Origin: Rhabdophis nuchalis
Lineage: Eukaryota > Chordata > Lepidosauria > Squamata > Natricidae
Assembly (NCBI GenBank): GCA_039707465.1
Contig: CM077643.1
Coordinates: 44,954,605 to 45,018,604, forward strand
Reading direction: 5' to 3'
Length of the DNA stretch: 64,000 nucleotides
Notes under the pieces: generated by a model
Told to the model about the DNA's origin: nothing
Seen by the model: only the letters and a program-made list of their open reading frames with translations
The model's database searches: none
Translations under genes and position numbers: made by a program
Part shown: piece by piece, positions 20,216 to 31,492 of the stretch
Layout: each line of letters starts with the position of its first letter
Position numbering within the stretch: the stretch's first letter is position 1

Positions 20216-20304
20216 CAGGGGTCTCCAACCTTTGCAACTTTAAGTCTGAAGGACTTCAGCTCCCAGAATTCTCCAGCCAGCAAAGCAAAGGTTGGAGACC
20301 CCTG
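20216..20304. mobile_element. Palindromic hAT element, internally deleted
   Basis: 89 bp of the CAGGGGTCTCCAACC family with most of the right arm missing. Perfect duplications CTGTAGAA lie at 20208-20215 and 20305-20312. It lies 88 bp from the previous copy. Confidence 0.95.
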
Positions 20305-20312
20305 CTGTAGAA

Positions 20313-20710
20313 GACTCTTCTGCTGGGACAGTTGAAACAGAAGAGGATGACTGACAGAAAGGTAAATGGACTCAAGTTACAGTGGTTAAAAGTGCATTGT
20401 TAAAAATGATGAAAACCAGGCGAAATCGTAGGCAGATAATCATGGCAAAAATTTATCTATGCGGTTATTAAAAGTCAACAAGCTGATGGCACATCATCCT
20501 CATCCTCAAACACAGGGTAAATCAACTGGACTTGTATTATCTACTGGTTAATGTAATATTCTTTTTTCTTTTTTTTTAGAAATACGGAAATATGTTGTTG
20601 TTTTTCATTTCCCAAGTCATCTTTTCTCAGTTTCTCTTGCAAATGCAGTTTCTGTTGCAGATTCCCTACAGCTCAACCCTGAACTACAAATGCTCTCTTC
20701 TGTTAGTACT
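20313..20710. other. No recognised feature
   Basis: No assignable repeat or exon. Confidence 0.4.
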
Positions 20711-20718
20711 ATCTACAA

Positions 20719-20852
20719 GAGGGCTATCAAACTCAAGTTGTCACGGCAGCATCATGTGACATATTGGGACTCCCCTCCCTTCATTAAAATGTGCATGGGC
20801 CCGACCAGCGTGTGATGCATCTGGCCCGTGGGCCAGGAGTTTGACAGCCCTG
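20719..20852. mobile_element. hAT element (GGCTGTCAAACTC family)
   Basis: Ends GAGGGCTATCAAACTC and GAGTTTGACAGCCCTG. Perfect duplications ATCTACAA lie at 20711-20718 and 20853-20860. A relative is at 51,349. Confidence 0.9.
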
Positions 20853-21034
20853 ATCTACAATATTTGGTAAAGCTAGGCTCCTCATGGTTTCAAGCTCAGT
20901 CTTTTTCACCTCTTTCTAGACGGGACAATCGTTCCTTCTGGCCTGTTGTTTAAGAAATATAAACTGTGAAAACGGTAGCATGGAAACATCTCAAAGTTGC
21001 AGTTGATGGAAGTATAATCTTAAATGGGATATAA

Positions 21035-21653
21035 CTGTGATGGCAAACTTATGGCATGTGTGCCAGAGGTGGCACGCAGAGCCGTCTTTGAGGGGCCGTG
21101 CACAGTCACCAACTGCTCTTACGGTTTTCAGCATGGTCTTTGGGTTACGCACATTCCGTTTTGGGCACTCAGTGCTGAAAAGGTTTGCCATCACAGTCCT
21201 AGGCTCTCGCTTTTGATAAAAAAGCCCTGGCGAGATCAATTCACTGTACATGGCCCTTAGTCTCAAATGCCTTGTAAATCTAAAGCCACAGCATAGGAGG
21301 AATGTTCTAGTGCCATGATGGTGAACCTATGGCATGTGTGCCAGAGGTGGCATGCAGAGCCCCTCTCTGTGGTCACATGCGCTGTCACCCAAGTTCAGGC
21401 CCACCGCCTTTCTCCATGGTGTTTCATGCCATCGTTTCCCTGCAAACGACAAAATAGAAGCTCATGAAAGAAAAAAAATCTTCTTGCAGAGCTGCTGGTG
21501 TTGGGATGCCCTGCCTCCCACCAGCCAGCTGGTCTTTGGGTCTCTGCTGCGGATGTGTGCATGTGCACATGTGCGCGTGAGCGCACCTTGCAGTTTGGGC
21601 CTGCACACACATGCTATTTGGGCATTTGGTGTCTAAAAGGTTCGCCATCACTG
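21035..21653. mobile_element. Composite of two hAT units sharing outer duplications
   Basis: Unit 1 (21035-21196) begins CTGTGATGGCAAAC and ends GGTTTGCCATCACAG. Unit 2 (about 21313-21653) begins CCATGATGGTGAACC and ends GGTTCGCCATCACTG. About 116 bp of other DNA lies between. The perfect octamer GGATATAA stands at 21027-21034 and 21654-21661, that is at the outer borders only. Confidence 0.8.
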
Positions 21654-21661
21654 GGATATAA

Positions 21662-22150
21662 GAATCTGAAGGACACATTCTGGAATGGGCTTCCAAGACA
21701 ACATGTGCATGCCATTTCAAACAAACCTGCGTCACTGATACATCTATCATCACATTATGTTTGGAAAAAAAAAAGTATCCAACACAATTGTTGGTTTTTG
21801 TTCTAATATATATTCTTTGTTATAATTGCTACCCATATAGGAACTATTATGATCCACAGAGTGCATACAACCCTTTCCACAACCTGTCTCTTAGCAAAAG
21901 TGGGGAATCCTTTGTGGAGATGGGGATCCCCTTTTCCTTAACATGGGTCTGGCCTGAGATGTTTTTCTAAGGGTTGCAACCCCATAACAATTTACTCAAA
22001 GCTAAGTCCCTCATAATAGGACTTCCAAGAAGGTTATATAAGATTGCAGCTTTATAAAGTAATCCTTCCTCTAATGCTGAGGCCTCCAGACAAATTCCAA
22101 CTTCTATGGTCTGATAGAAAAGAAAGGATTTTAAAATCTGTTCTCTTGTT
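21662..22150. other. No recognised feature
   Basis: No assignable repeat or exon. Confidence 0.4.
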
Positions 22151-22166
22151 CCAACCAAGTTATTTC

Positions 22167-22489
22167 TTATGAAAAAAAAGTTTTATTGGTTTTTACGAAT
22201 TTTTAAAAACAGGAAAAGGGTATAAGGTGTTAAAAAGATATTTTGAGGACATCTATGTCGGAGGTGTCAGCCCCCTCCGAGGCTTCATACAGAAAAAAAA
22301 GGAAATACAATACATTTTTCATTTCCCTACAAAGTGGAAAGAGATACAAATATATCATTTTATATTCATGCAATCAATCATTTGTTTCTATAAACATCCA
22401 GATAAAGGTTCTACTATATAGAAAAAAGTCATTTGTGAGATCTGAGTCTTTTAGCAATTGTGTCTTCCTCTCCCTGACCTCCAGTGGGC
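22167..22489 (-). mobile_element. Half-L1, 5'-truncated second copy
   Basis: 323 bp flanked by a perfect 16-bp duplication CCAACCAAGTTATTTC (22151-22166 and 22490-22505). Read on the minus strand it starts in the last codons of ORF1 (GACACAATTGCTAAAAGACT; compare GATACAATTGCCAAAAGACT at 11,525). It passes the stop, runs through a 3'UTR collinear with 11,560-11,823, and ends AATAAAACTTTTTTTTC. ORF1 is again followed directly by the 3' end with no ORF2. Confidence 0.85.
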
Positions 22490-22594
22490 CCAACCAAGTT
22501 ATTTCAATTCCCCCCCCCCATCCTCAAACTGAAACTGGGAGGAAAAAGCTGACCTACAGTTGGTTTAGGAGTGCTTTGAAGTTTAACTTGGGAG

Positions 22595-22745
22595 CAGAGA
22601 TGGGTTGCTAATTCTTTTTACTACTGGTTCAGGCGCGTTCCCCCATGCGCTTCTGCACATGTGCAGAAGTGTTTGGGCGGAGCCTCCCGCCACAGCTACT
22701 ACTGATTCGGCCAATCCGGGCTGAACCGGCAGCAACCCACCTCTG
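22595..22745. mobile_element. hAT element (GGGTTGCTA family)
   Basis: Ends CAGAGATGGGTTGCTA and CAGCAACCCACCTCTG. Flanks CTTGGGAG and CTTGGGGG differ at one position. The interior is CpG-rich with a GCACATGTGC palindrome. Confidence 0.85.
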
Positions 22746-22753
22746 CTTGGGGG

Positions 22754-23334
22754 TCAGAAGAGCTGCAAATCTACTTTGGCATTTCTCTTGCTTCCTCGCA
22801 TTCCTTGTTTTTTTTTACAGCAACATCCTGATAAAAAATAATTGACCTAACATAGAGATTCAGAGAGGGTGTTATCATTTATAGGGCTCTCCAAATGATG
22901 TCTTTTTCCTTATCTTCAGAAGAGGACATCTAAAAATCCCACAGCTTCTGGAACTACCTCCCAGGACTTTGTCACTGCATTTTTCATCACAACTAAAATG
23001 TCATCCTTCCTTCACATCACTACTTCCCCTCAGGAAAACATAGTGGAGATACACAGAGCAAATTGTGCTCGATGAAACTTTCCCAAATAAGGTGTTTTGG
23101 CTGGAACTTCTGGGAGACCCCCAGTTCAAAGAGATTTCAAAGCTCCCAGATTCTGGATGGATGCAGTAAGGTGACCCGAGCCATCTGTTTTCTATGATTG
23201 GATGTTTTCTTTTTTTTACTTTGAACTGGTTGATTGATTTGCTGATGACTGATCTACTGCCCTTTTATTGTATTTTAATGTGAGATTTTCTGCTTTGGTG
23301 ATGCTTAGTTCCCCAAGTGCTTTGATAGGAATGC
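22754..23334. other. No recognised feature
   Basis: No assignable repeat or exon. Confidence 0.4.
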
Positions 23335-23342
23335 TAAGAATG

Positions 23343-24042
23343 CCCTTCGCACAGTCACTCAAGCGCTCGTGACATCTCGGCTGGATTACTGTAACGCTCT
23401 CTACATGGGGCTCCCCTTGAGGTGCACTCGAAAGCTACAGTTAGTGCAGAATGCGGCCGCGCGGGTGGTTATGGGTGCCTCAAGGCAAGCCCACGTAACA
23501 CCTCTTCTGCGCGAGCTGCACTGGCTGCCTGTGGTCTTTTGAGTGCGCTTCAAGGTGTTGACTACCATCTTTAAATCGCTCCATGGCTCGGGGCCTAGCT
23601 ATGTACGAGACCGCCTCCTGCCCCATACATCTCTTCGTCCGGTCCGCTCCCACAGAGCGGGCCTTCTCCGGGTGCCGTCGGCTGGGCAATGCTGGCTGGC
23701 GACACCCAGGGGAAGAGCCTTCTCTGTGGCGGGCCTGGCCCTCTGGAACGACCTACCCCCCGACCTTCGCACTACTTCGGACCTCCGCCTCTTTCGGCAA
23801 CGTCTTAAGACGTACTTATTCCAACAAGCCGGCCTAGGATAGCCCCCCGCTTCTGACTTTTTAAATATAAATTATAATTTGGCTACGGTTTTAATAATGG
23901 GTTTTAGCACGGGTTAATTAATTTAATATATTTTTAATTGATGTATATTGTATTTATGGTTTTATATAATGCCTGTGCGCCGCCCTGGGTCCTAACAAGG
24001 AGAAGGGCGGGGTATAAATTTAATAAAATAAAATAAATAAAT
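23343..24042 (+). mobile_element. L2-clade LINE, 5'-truncated, young
   Basis: Plus-strand coding runs from ALRTVTQALVTSRLDYCNAL through LHWLPVVF (one in-frame TGA), VRFKVLTTIFKSLHGSGPSY and LWNDLPPDLRTT to AGLG and stop at 23842. The 3'UTR has GAGAAGGGCGGGGTATAAAT and an AATAAA-type tail. TAAGAATG occurs before (23335-23342) and after the tail. Only one stop in about 165 codons suggests a recent insertion. Confidence 0.95.
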
Positions 24043-24049
24043 AAGAATG

Positions 24050-24856
24050 ATAAACAAGAGTAAATATTGTAGTATTAAAAATAACATATTTCAGGGGTAA
24101 CTCCCCAGAGAAACAGTTGAGCAGAAGTATTTCATGCGTGGCGAAGAAAGACTCCACACAGGATTGCAAAAAGAGAGCCATTGTGTCAATCAGACCAGAG
24201 GGTAGGGGTTCCCCCTCCTCTTTTTTTTTGAGAACTATTTTGCATGGCTGAGCCAAATTACTATAGCAACAGCACGAGTCAAGTGGGTGGATTTCTTGCG
24301 GGCTCTTTTAATGACTCATTTTTATTTATTTGTTTCTTGAAGAAGAAATGCCTCAAACATAGTCTCAAGCCGTAAAATTATTTTTTAAAAATCCAAATAT
24401 CGGAGCATAATATAGACACCCTTCTCTAAAAAACACACTCCCCTAGATATTATGCCATAATAATTAATATTTGGAGGCTTCCTCAGAATAATCCTCTCGA
24501 TGATGAATGGAGTGGGGACAGTAGGCGGAGTCAACATCCGAGCAGCTGCCTTTGGAGTACGGGATTAAAGTAGGCAAACTCAATATAATTTTGTGAACTG
24601 TTCAGATAGGTGGCATTGTCATAAAGTAGCAATATTTTTAAAATACCATGTGGAACACGAAGAGATGTCTTCTCAGGAACAAGCACAGGAAAGCATAATA
24701 AGCATGAGTTATCCCCATCTAACTGGGAGAGGAAAACTGGGGTAAGTAAACTTGGGTTAATGTGTGAAGAAAAGCTAGATTCTAAATTAAGGAAATTGGA
24801 AGTCCATGGTAGGGAAGTTCTGGAGCAATTTTAAGTCTAAGCAGTATTTGGCAATA
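24050..24856. other. No recognised feature
   Basis: No assignable repeat or exon. Confidence 0.4.
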
Positions 24857-24864
24857 CTGTACCA

Positions 24865-24947
24865 CAGGGGTCTCCAACCTTTGCAACTTTAAGTCTGAAG
24901 GACTTTAAGTCCTTCAGACTTAAAGTTGCAAAGGTTGGAGACCCCTG
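24865..24947. mobile_element. Minimal palindromic hAT element
   Basis: 83 bp consisting of little more than two arms of the CAGGGGTCTCCAACC family joined at GACTTTAAGTC. Perfect duplications CTGTACCA lie at 24857-24864 and 24948-24955. Confidence 0.97.
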
Positions 24948-24955
24948 CTGTACCA

Positions 24956-25300
24956 AAAATGTTCACAGTCCAATAGGGTGAACTCTTCCTTAGGTAATAC
25001 CTCAAGGAACCTGTTTGTATTCAAAACTTTTCATGAGGTTACAATTTTATTTTGATCTGGGAAGGGGCAACTAGTTATCTGTGATCTACATAGAATTCCT
25101 TTCCTCACCAGCAATCACTGCCCTGTTCCTCAACTGCTCTCCTTCCAGCTCAGAGCTTGGTGACTGGATATCAGGTTTAATTGGCAAGGAGGCAAAAATA
25201 AGCATGGATGGAGTGCAGTAGGGGAATTGGGCAAAATCAGTAGGTCCATGAGGTATTTTTCCTTTGCTTTGTGGGGTGTTATGTGTTTCACACCTTAAGT
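24956..25300. other. No recognised feature
   Basis: No assignable repeat or exon. Confidence 0.4.
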
Positions 25301-25305
25301 ACCAA

Positions 25306-25687
25306 TAATACAATAGCAGAGTTGGAAGGGACCTTGGAGGTCTTCTACTCCAACCCAATGCCTAGGCAGGAAGCCCTATACCGTTTCAGACAAATGGCTA
25401 TCCAACATCTTCTTAAAGACTTGCAGTGTTGGGGCGTTCACAACTTCTGGAGGCAAGCTGTTCCACTGATTAATTGTTTTAACTGTCAGGAAATTTCTCC
25501 TCGGTTCTAAGTTGCTTCTCTCCTTGATGAGTTTCCACCCATTGCTTCTTGTTCTGCCCTCAGGTGCTTTGGAGAATAGCTTGATTCTCTCTTCTTTGTG
25601 GCAGCCCCTGAGATATCGGAACACTGCTATCATGTCTCCCCTAGTCCTTCTTTTTATTAAACTAGACATACCCAGTTCCTGCAACTT
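25306..25687 (-). mobile_element. CR1 LINE 3' end
   Basis: The minus-strand frame reads LQELGMSSLIKRRTRGDMIA, CHKEERIKLFSKAPEGRTR and the NSLPPEVV region to the stop, then the CR1 3' end at 25,306. 5'-truncated. Confidence 0.9.
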
Positions 25688-25689
25688 TA

Positions 25690-26640
25690 TTGTGCTCACT
25701 AAAAACTTTAAACACACATCAACATCTGCAGGATGTTTATATGTATACATATGTATGTAAGGAGATCAAAGCAGGTGTGATGACAGAGAGTTACAATGAA
25801 ATTTCTTGTTGCTTTTCAACATGCATTAACATATTTAACAAACTATTCAGAGACCTTTCAAAATTATAACACATTGAATGAAGGGACTTACAACCCCTGC
25901 TCAAAATGGCCACTGCAGAGCCTACGTGAACATGTGGGCACTTGGCAATCTGCCCAGTCTTATAACTGAGAGCATGGATGGTGCAGTGTCCCCACCACCT
26001 ATCTTCCCCCTTTATCTCATTCTGCTGGGTTCCTGTAGGATTGGTGGTGCTTCTCATTTATCTGGACCCCACACCCTCCTTCCCACCCAGTCATGGCTCG
26101 GTCATTTATCTTTTCCATAGATCTTTAGGAAGCAGGGATATGCTGCATGGACTTCCTACCTGGAAGAACCTACCCAGTACTGTCCCAGAAGTTGCCACAA
26201 TTTGGGGAGTGGATGCTATGAATTGCAGCTGCTCCACAATGGTGACTGCTTCCAGGACAGTATCACATGGCTTCCATTACAGATAGGGAGGTCAAGGGGC
26301 AGAACATCTGGCTCTCCTTCCTGAATGTGATCAGATAACCATAAATCCAAGGGTCATTAACATTTCTATCCAATGTAAGCAAAAAGTCCCTAAAGATTTC
26401 CACAAATTTATAGAAGTATTTCTTATTTGAACCCTGTTCAAACAATCCAACTTTATATTCTTTTCCTGTGCTCAATATTCTTGATCTTTTATTTAACATT
26501 AAGATGCTTTCGCTTTCGTAGGGATTGATCTCTGCCCAATCTCCTTTTTCCAATCTCAGCTTTCCCCCCAAGACTCTAACAGTCCTTTTCATAATTCTAG
26601 TAATAGGTCATTCCCAGATCACACTACAACTCATGACTTA
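25690..26640. other. No recognised feature
   Basis: Contains a short TATGTATACATATGTATG palindromic stretch near 25,740. The plus-strand frame 25978-26286 and the minus-strand frame 26263-26592 have no recognisable family or clear splice signals. Confidence 0.4.
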
Positions 26641-26643
26641 TTA

Positions 26644-26880
26644 GCAATAACACTTAAAGTTACATACTGCTTCATCGTGCTTTACAGCCCTCTCTAAGTG
26701 GTTTACATAGTCAACATATAGCCCCCAACAATCTGGGTCCTCATTTTACTGACCTCAGAAGGATGGAAGGATGGTCAATCGTGAGCCTGGCGAGATTCCA
26801 TCTGCAAAATTGCTGGCAGCCGGTGATCAGCAGAAGTAGCCTGCAGTACTGCACTCTAACCACTGCGCCACCGTGGCTCC
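26644..26880 (-). repeat. Sauria-type SINE
   Basis: Read on the minus strand: GGAGCCACGGTGGCGCAGTG (tRNA-like head), GCAGTACTGCAGGCTACTTC, TGAGGACCCAGATTGTTGGG and AAGCACGATGAAGC. Members on the minus strand at 41.8 kb and the plus strand at 61.95 kb share the full layout. Confidence 0.9.
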
Positions 26881-26999
26881 ATTGCATCCATTTTGAGCAT
26901 AATCTGAAAAACCATCTCTTCTTGATTTCACTGACCAGTCCCACTTGGGTAGACAGAGAGGACATGGTATGGTTCCCATCTATTAAATAACTTCAACTG

Positions 27000-27305
27000 G
27001 CAGGATCTATGAAGTAATCCTTCTTTGCTGTTGTCTCTGACCTATGGAACACTGGTCCCCAGAGGCAAGGCCCCTCTCCTGGCCTTGCAGAAGACCATTA
27101 AGACATGGCTCTGTCAACAGGCCTGGGGTCCAAGAGAGCTAGGCAGCCATGGGAGTAATTGGTGAGGCAAAGGTGATCCCTCTGCTTTTAAATGTGGAAT
27201 TGGCCCTTTTAATTTTGTTTTAATCTGGTTTTTAAACTATTTTAGCTACAGCTTTTACATCATTTTACTGTTTTATGTGAGGCATGCAAGTGGTATAAGA
27301 ATTAG
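27000..27305 (+). mobile_element. Old L2-clade LINE 3' end
   Basis: Degraded plus-strand coding equivalent to FSVxxxLWN..P (TTTGCTGTTGTCTCTGACCT) and a KTMALSTGLG-like end, then 3'UTR with TTTTAATTTTGTTTTAATC and GTGGTATAAGAATTAG. Confidence 0.65.
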
Positions 27306-27535
27306 CTAGAGAGAGAAAGGGGAGAAAGAGAGAGAGACAGAGAGAGGCAGAGAGAGACAGAGAGAGACAGAGACAGAGAGAGATATTTTGACCTCTTAGC
27401 CAGTGGATTTTGAGGGCTATATCTAAATTTAGTTCATTATTTTTTTCCTTTTTGAAATGTTGTGATATTTTATATTGTCCATAAAAAAGATTTTATATAT
27501 ATATATACAGTATATATAATATTATTTTCATGTAT
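27306..27535. repeat. (GAGA)n purine tract and (TA)n tract
   Basis: GA-rich tract at 27,306-27,383. Imperfect TA repeats at about 27,494-27,519. Confidence 0.9.
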
Positions 27536-27762
27536 TGTTCAAATTCATTTTAACTTACTTTAACTTACTTTAAAATTCACAATCGTAGGAACATTACAGA
27601 TGTACAAAATAAATGCATAACTAAATATCAGCAATGAGATCTGAAAGAATTCCAAGGCCATAAAATTAGAAAAAAGATGCCACAACGGGCCCTGACTTAG
27701 AGGATGCCCAACCCTGCTTTTGGTGCATCACCAGGCAATGCATCCCATGGGAAATGACTATA

Positions 27763-28015
27763 CTGTGGAACCTTGGGTGCCAACCGTAATCTGTTTCAGA
27801 ACTTCGGTCAGCACCCGATTTGGTCGTGACCAGAAGCATGATTGACTGCGCATGCACGCGCACACACAAAATGGTGTGGAAGGGAAAATCGCCGTGGCTG
27901 TGTTTATTCGTCCCCTGAGGATGTGTTCGTGACCTGAATGAAACATTTAGCAGATTTTTTGATTGGCACCCGATTTGGTCGTAGTCTGAGACGTTTGTGA
28001 CCTGAAGTCCCACTG
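27763..28015. mobile_element. Tc1/mariner-type non-autonomous element
   Basis: Bounded by TA at 27761-27762 and 28016-28017. Ends CTGTGGAACCTTGGGTGCC and GTGACCTGAAGTCCCACTG. The motif CACCCGATTTGGTCGT recurs inside on the same strand. Confidence 0.7.
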
Positions 28016-28019
28016 TACC

Positions 28020-29298
28020 GACATTTTGAACATGAAGCATTCATTTATGGGACAAAACAAAGCAGAATTTCTCAGCTCGCTCAGGTCATTATATGTTCTA
28101 ATTGCTCCACTGGCTTGAAATAGATTCACAAAATATGTATGTACACAAATGAACTATATACCTCTTGGAATAGCTAAAGAGGAGCGAAGGAAACCTGAAA
28201 TCAAATTAGAGCAGATATTAATCTAGAGTGCTCTGTTTTTTCCCCAGGGGAAGAGGCCATAAGAGCAATGCGAGGTAGAGATCTTCATCCAATCTCTCCA
28301 GAGACCCAGATGCATTCTGCCTTTAGAAAGGCAGACCCAACACAATTATAAATAATGGCCACAGCCCTCTGAGATTGCAAACAGAGATTTCCTTTCCGGA
28401 GCGAATTCTCTGGAGGAAAGGTGCACAACTTTGGTTGAGTCTACGACAATTGGGGGAGAGGGGGAAGCAAAATATAAACATAAACTTATTACACACCCAC
28501 TGCATGTTATTCCTTTCCCCAATCCAGCCCTGAAAAAGGAAAGCGGCTACACCAATTATCTGCCCTCGTGACTGAGAATCAGCGATGATTCTGTAATGCA
28601 CTTCCTGGTGTTCCCCACAAGCACAACACAAACAACCAGAAGCAGATGCTGAAAGCTTCCCCCCCCCACACACACACACAGCTGCCGAAAGGACTGTTTC
28701 ATCCACAGACAATTAATTCTGCACCTTGATACTGTAGTTCTTGACCTATTAAGTGTAGGAATTGAAAAAAAACCCAATTCCTAGGAGGCTCTCGGCCAGT
28801 ATATATCCCAGAGAATGGAAGCACATTGTTATCTAAAATCCCTTTTCTTTGTTTTGCAAGTCTGCAACTGAGTCAGAAAGCAGAAGTTTAGTTGGACCCA
28901 CATGCCAAAAGACTTGTTTTCTTTTCACTAGTTTTGCTTGTGATAACCGTAAGATCAAACCAAAGCAGTGGTGGGCCACAAAAGAAGAAAACCACGTATG
29001 AAATTTAAGAATCACTGATGTACAGCAGGCAACACGAGGGGATCATTTCCCAAGGCCAATTGAATTCCAGCTAAATTCTTGCCAGCCCAGTAAACTAACC
29101 CCTCCCCGCAAAAACATCGCTTGAACCGCAATTTGGTGTTTCTGTTTGATTTGAATTGCACCCTTTTTGCCCATTTTGCAGCAATCTGAAGAGAAAGTCC
29201 TCCTTTATTCAACAAGCAGGTTCGACGTTGCTTGATTCATGGCAAACAATGGCATAGGGAACGAACGGCACCAACTGCCCGGCTTTGTGATGAAGTAG

Positions 29299-29330
<32 letters not shown>

Positions 29331-29620
29331 ATGCTCTAATTATATGCATCTTCTGAATAAGTAGCCACAGCACTGAGTGCATTATTTTTGGAACAGAGTA
29401 AGAAGAAAATGTTTGCAGAATCGGAATACTTTCCTCTCCCCAAGTCTGAAAGCTGGTCGTTTTTTAAAAAACTTTTGTGTGTGTACGTGGTGTATGTTTG
29501 TGTTAGATTCATGTCCCCACTCTCACTGCTAAAGTGACTCTGAATGTATTTGAATTTGGAGTATTGATGTTTCTATACTTCCCCAAAACCTTGTTTCCTC
29601 CCCCAGCAGTACACAAATGT
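28020..29620. other. No gene; short simple repeats
   Basis: Long unique-looking stretch with a (CA)n patch near 28,665 and (GA)n at 29,307-29,332. The minus-strand open frames (28323-28712, 29012-29215) have no recognised homology and no clean splice frame. It could be intronic or intergenic. Confidence 0.45.
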
Positions 29621-29631
29621 GTTACCTAATT

Positions 29632-29766
29632 CAGGGGTCTGCAAAGTTGGCTCTTTTAAGACTGGTGGACTTCAACTCCCAGAGTTCCCCAGCCAGCATT
29701 GCTGGCTGGGGAACTCTGGGAGTTGAAGTCCACCAGTCTTAAAAGAGCCGACTTTGCAGACCCCTG
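29632..29766. mobile_element. Palindromic hAT element (TCTGCAAAG subfamily)
   Basis: 135 bp with ends CAGGGGTCTGCAAAGTTGGC and its complement, centre CCAGCCAGCATTGCTGGCTGG. Perfect duplications ACCTAATT lie at 29624-29631 and 29767-29774. Confidence 0.98.
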
Positions 29767-30083
29767 ACCTAATTCAACACCATCCAGTGTGTTTTTGGAG
29801 TGATGCAGATCATAAATCTTATAAATAAAGTAAACAACAACAACAAATGAACCAATACAGAACAATTAAACAGCAGCAATAATAAGCAGAATAAAAATGA
29901 CGAGGGGGAAAAAAAATCAAATCGAATCAAAAGGAAGCAGTAGTCTGTACCTTGAAAATGGTTTTCTAAAATACCTCAGAATTTTTTTTTTTTTAAAGTT
30001 CTTTCGTCTAGTGCTGGAAGGACTTCAATATAGAGCAGTGATGGCAAACCTTTTTGGCACCGAGTACTGAAAAGGGAGTGTTC

Positions 30084-30268
30084 CAGTGGTGGGTTTCTGC
30101 AGGCTCGCACCTACTCGCGAGAGCCGGTTGGTGAAATTTAGAGAACCGGTGAGAGGGGGTTCCACCGGCGTACCTGGAAGTAAATCTGGCCTGCCGCTGC
30201 CAGTGACCCAATGGGAAGGAAAGGAAAGGAAAGGAAGGAAGGAAGGAAGGAAGGAAGGAAGGAAGGAA

Positions 30269-30366
<98 letters not shown>

Positions 30367-30541
30367 ATTTATCATCACAATTGAGTCCAAAATTTTGGTT
30401 GCTAAGCAAGAGCGTTGTTAAATGAGTTTCACCACATTTTAAAAGGTGGCCACTCCCACTCTGTCACATGACTGCCAAGCCACGCCCACAAAATAGGCCA
30501 CACCTACAGAGTAGGTTCTAAAAAATTTGAAACCACCACTG
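30084..30541. mobile_element. hAT element with internal GAAA microsatellite
   Basis: Starts CAGTGGTGGGTTTCTGC and ends TTTGAAACCACCACTG. Perfect duplications GAGTGTTC lie at 30076-30083 and 30542-30549. The right interior (AAAATTTTGGTTGCTAAGCA to ATAGGCCACACC) is collinear with the right interior of 18320-19371. Confidence 0.95.
30218..30367. repeat. (GGAA)n/(GAAA)n microsatellite
   Basis: About 150 bp of GGAA then GAAA units inside the hAT element. Both-strand open frames here are low-complexity artefacts. Confidence 0.98.
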
Positions 30542-30857
30542 GAGTGTTCGCATGCAACCCGAAAGAGGAGCTCCCCATGGCACATGCACAAGCCCCAAAA
30601 TTAACTTCTGGTTTCCGTCATGCATGTAGTCTTCCGGCCAGCTGATGGTCACACGCGCATAAGCACCAGAAACCCAGAAGAGGAACGGCAACGCCGTGCA
30701 TTCCTGGTGACATGGCTCCCTGTGCCACTTCGGGCATGGGTGCCATAGGTTCACCATCACGGATATAAGCCATACAATATAGAGCCATGCAAGACTCTCT
30801 GTCAAAAGTATTCCAGAAAGGAGATCCCGTTAATAAAAATATCCTTTCTCCTATGAC

Positions 30858-31215
30858 AAGGATGGCAAATCTTTTTCTTACGGCGTGCCAAAATTGCAAG
30901 TGCGCGCACTATTGCACACACAGGTGTGACCACTCAATCTCCCCTCCTACTTGTGCATGCATGTGCGACCCCCTGTGCATGCACATGCAACCCTTCCCCA
31001 GCCTCCGGAGGCTTTCCTGAAGCCTGGGGAGAGCGAAAATGGCCTCCGGGAGGCCCTCCAGAAGCCGGAACCGGACAGTTTCTGAACTTCCAGTTGGCCC
31101 GCTGGGGCCATTTTTCGCCCCCCTCAGGCTTCAGGAAAGCCTCTGGAGACTGGGGAGGGTGAAAAATGGCCCCAATGTGCCAACCGGAAGTGGCCTCCAT
31201 AATAGCAGACTTCAT
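30858..31215. mobile_element. hAT element remnant (GGATGGCAAATC family)
   Basis: Begins CAAGGATGGCAAATCTTTTT, similar to the ends at 21035 and 30036. It has the GC-rich interior typical of this family, with two inverted copies of a GGCTTTCCTGAAGCC-like arm around 31,010 and 31,130. The right terminus is not recognisable. Confidence 0.5.
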
Positions 31216-31492
31216 CCACACCTTCCAATGTTCAAACTAGAGATGAAAACTGGCTGAAATCATTTAACCCAATGCACATGCCATTGAATTGGTGGGTTAC
31301 AGGCAATTTTTGTTGTCCTTCCAGGTAATCCCTAGATTAGAACTCCTACCTTCTGGGAACTGAAGTCCACATTTCTTAAATTTGCTGAAGTGAAAAAAAA
31401 TGCTTCCCTATAATGACCCTGCTGAATCAGTAATGATAAAGACAGAAGTTCATTGGCTCTAGAGGACAGAGACTGGGAAGGCTGGCCTAGAT

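Larger units (their letters stand above)
30036..30762. mobile_element. hAT element (GTGATGGCAAACC family) carrying a nested hAT
   Basis: Left end CAGTGATGGCAAACC, right end GGTTCACCATCACGG. Flanks are ATATAGAG and ATATAAGC (5 of 8). The interior is interrupted by 30084-30541. Confidence 0.75.

Noticed and set aside
27666..28040. Minus-strand 124-codon frame as a gene
   Set aside because: It lies across a TA-flanked mariner-type element with inverted ends.
30008..30421. FLS- and KERK-repeat proteins on both strands
   Set aside because: They translate the GAAA/GGAA microsatellite within the hAT at 30,084-30,541.
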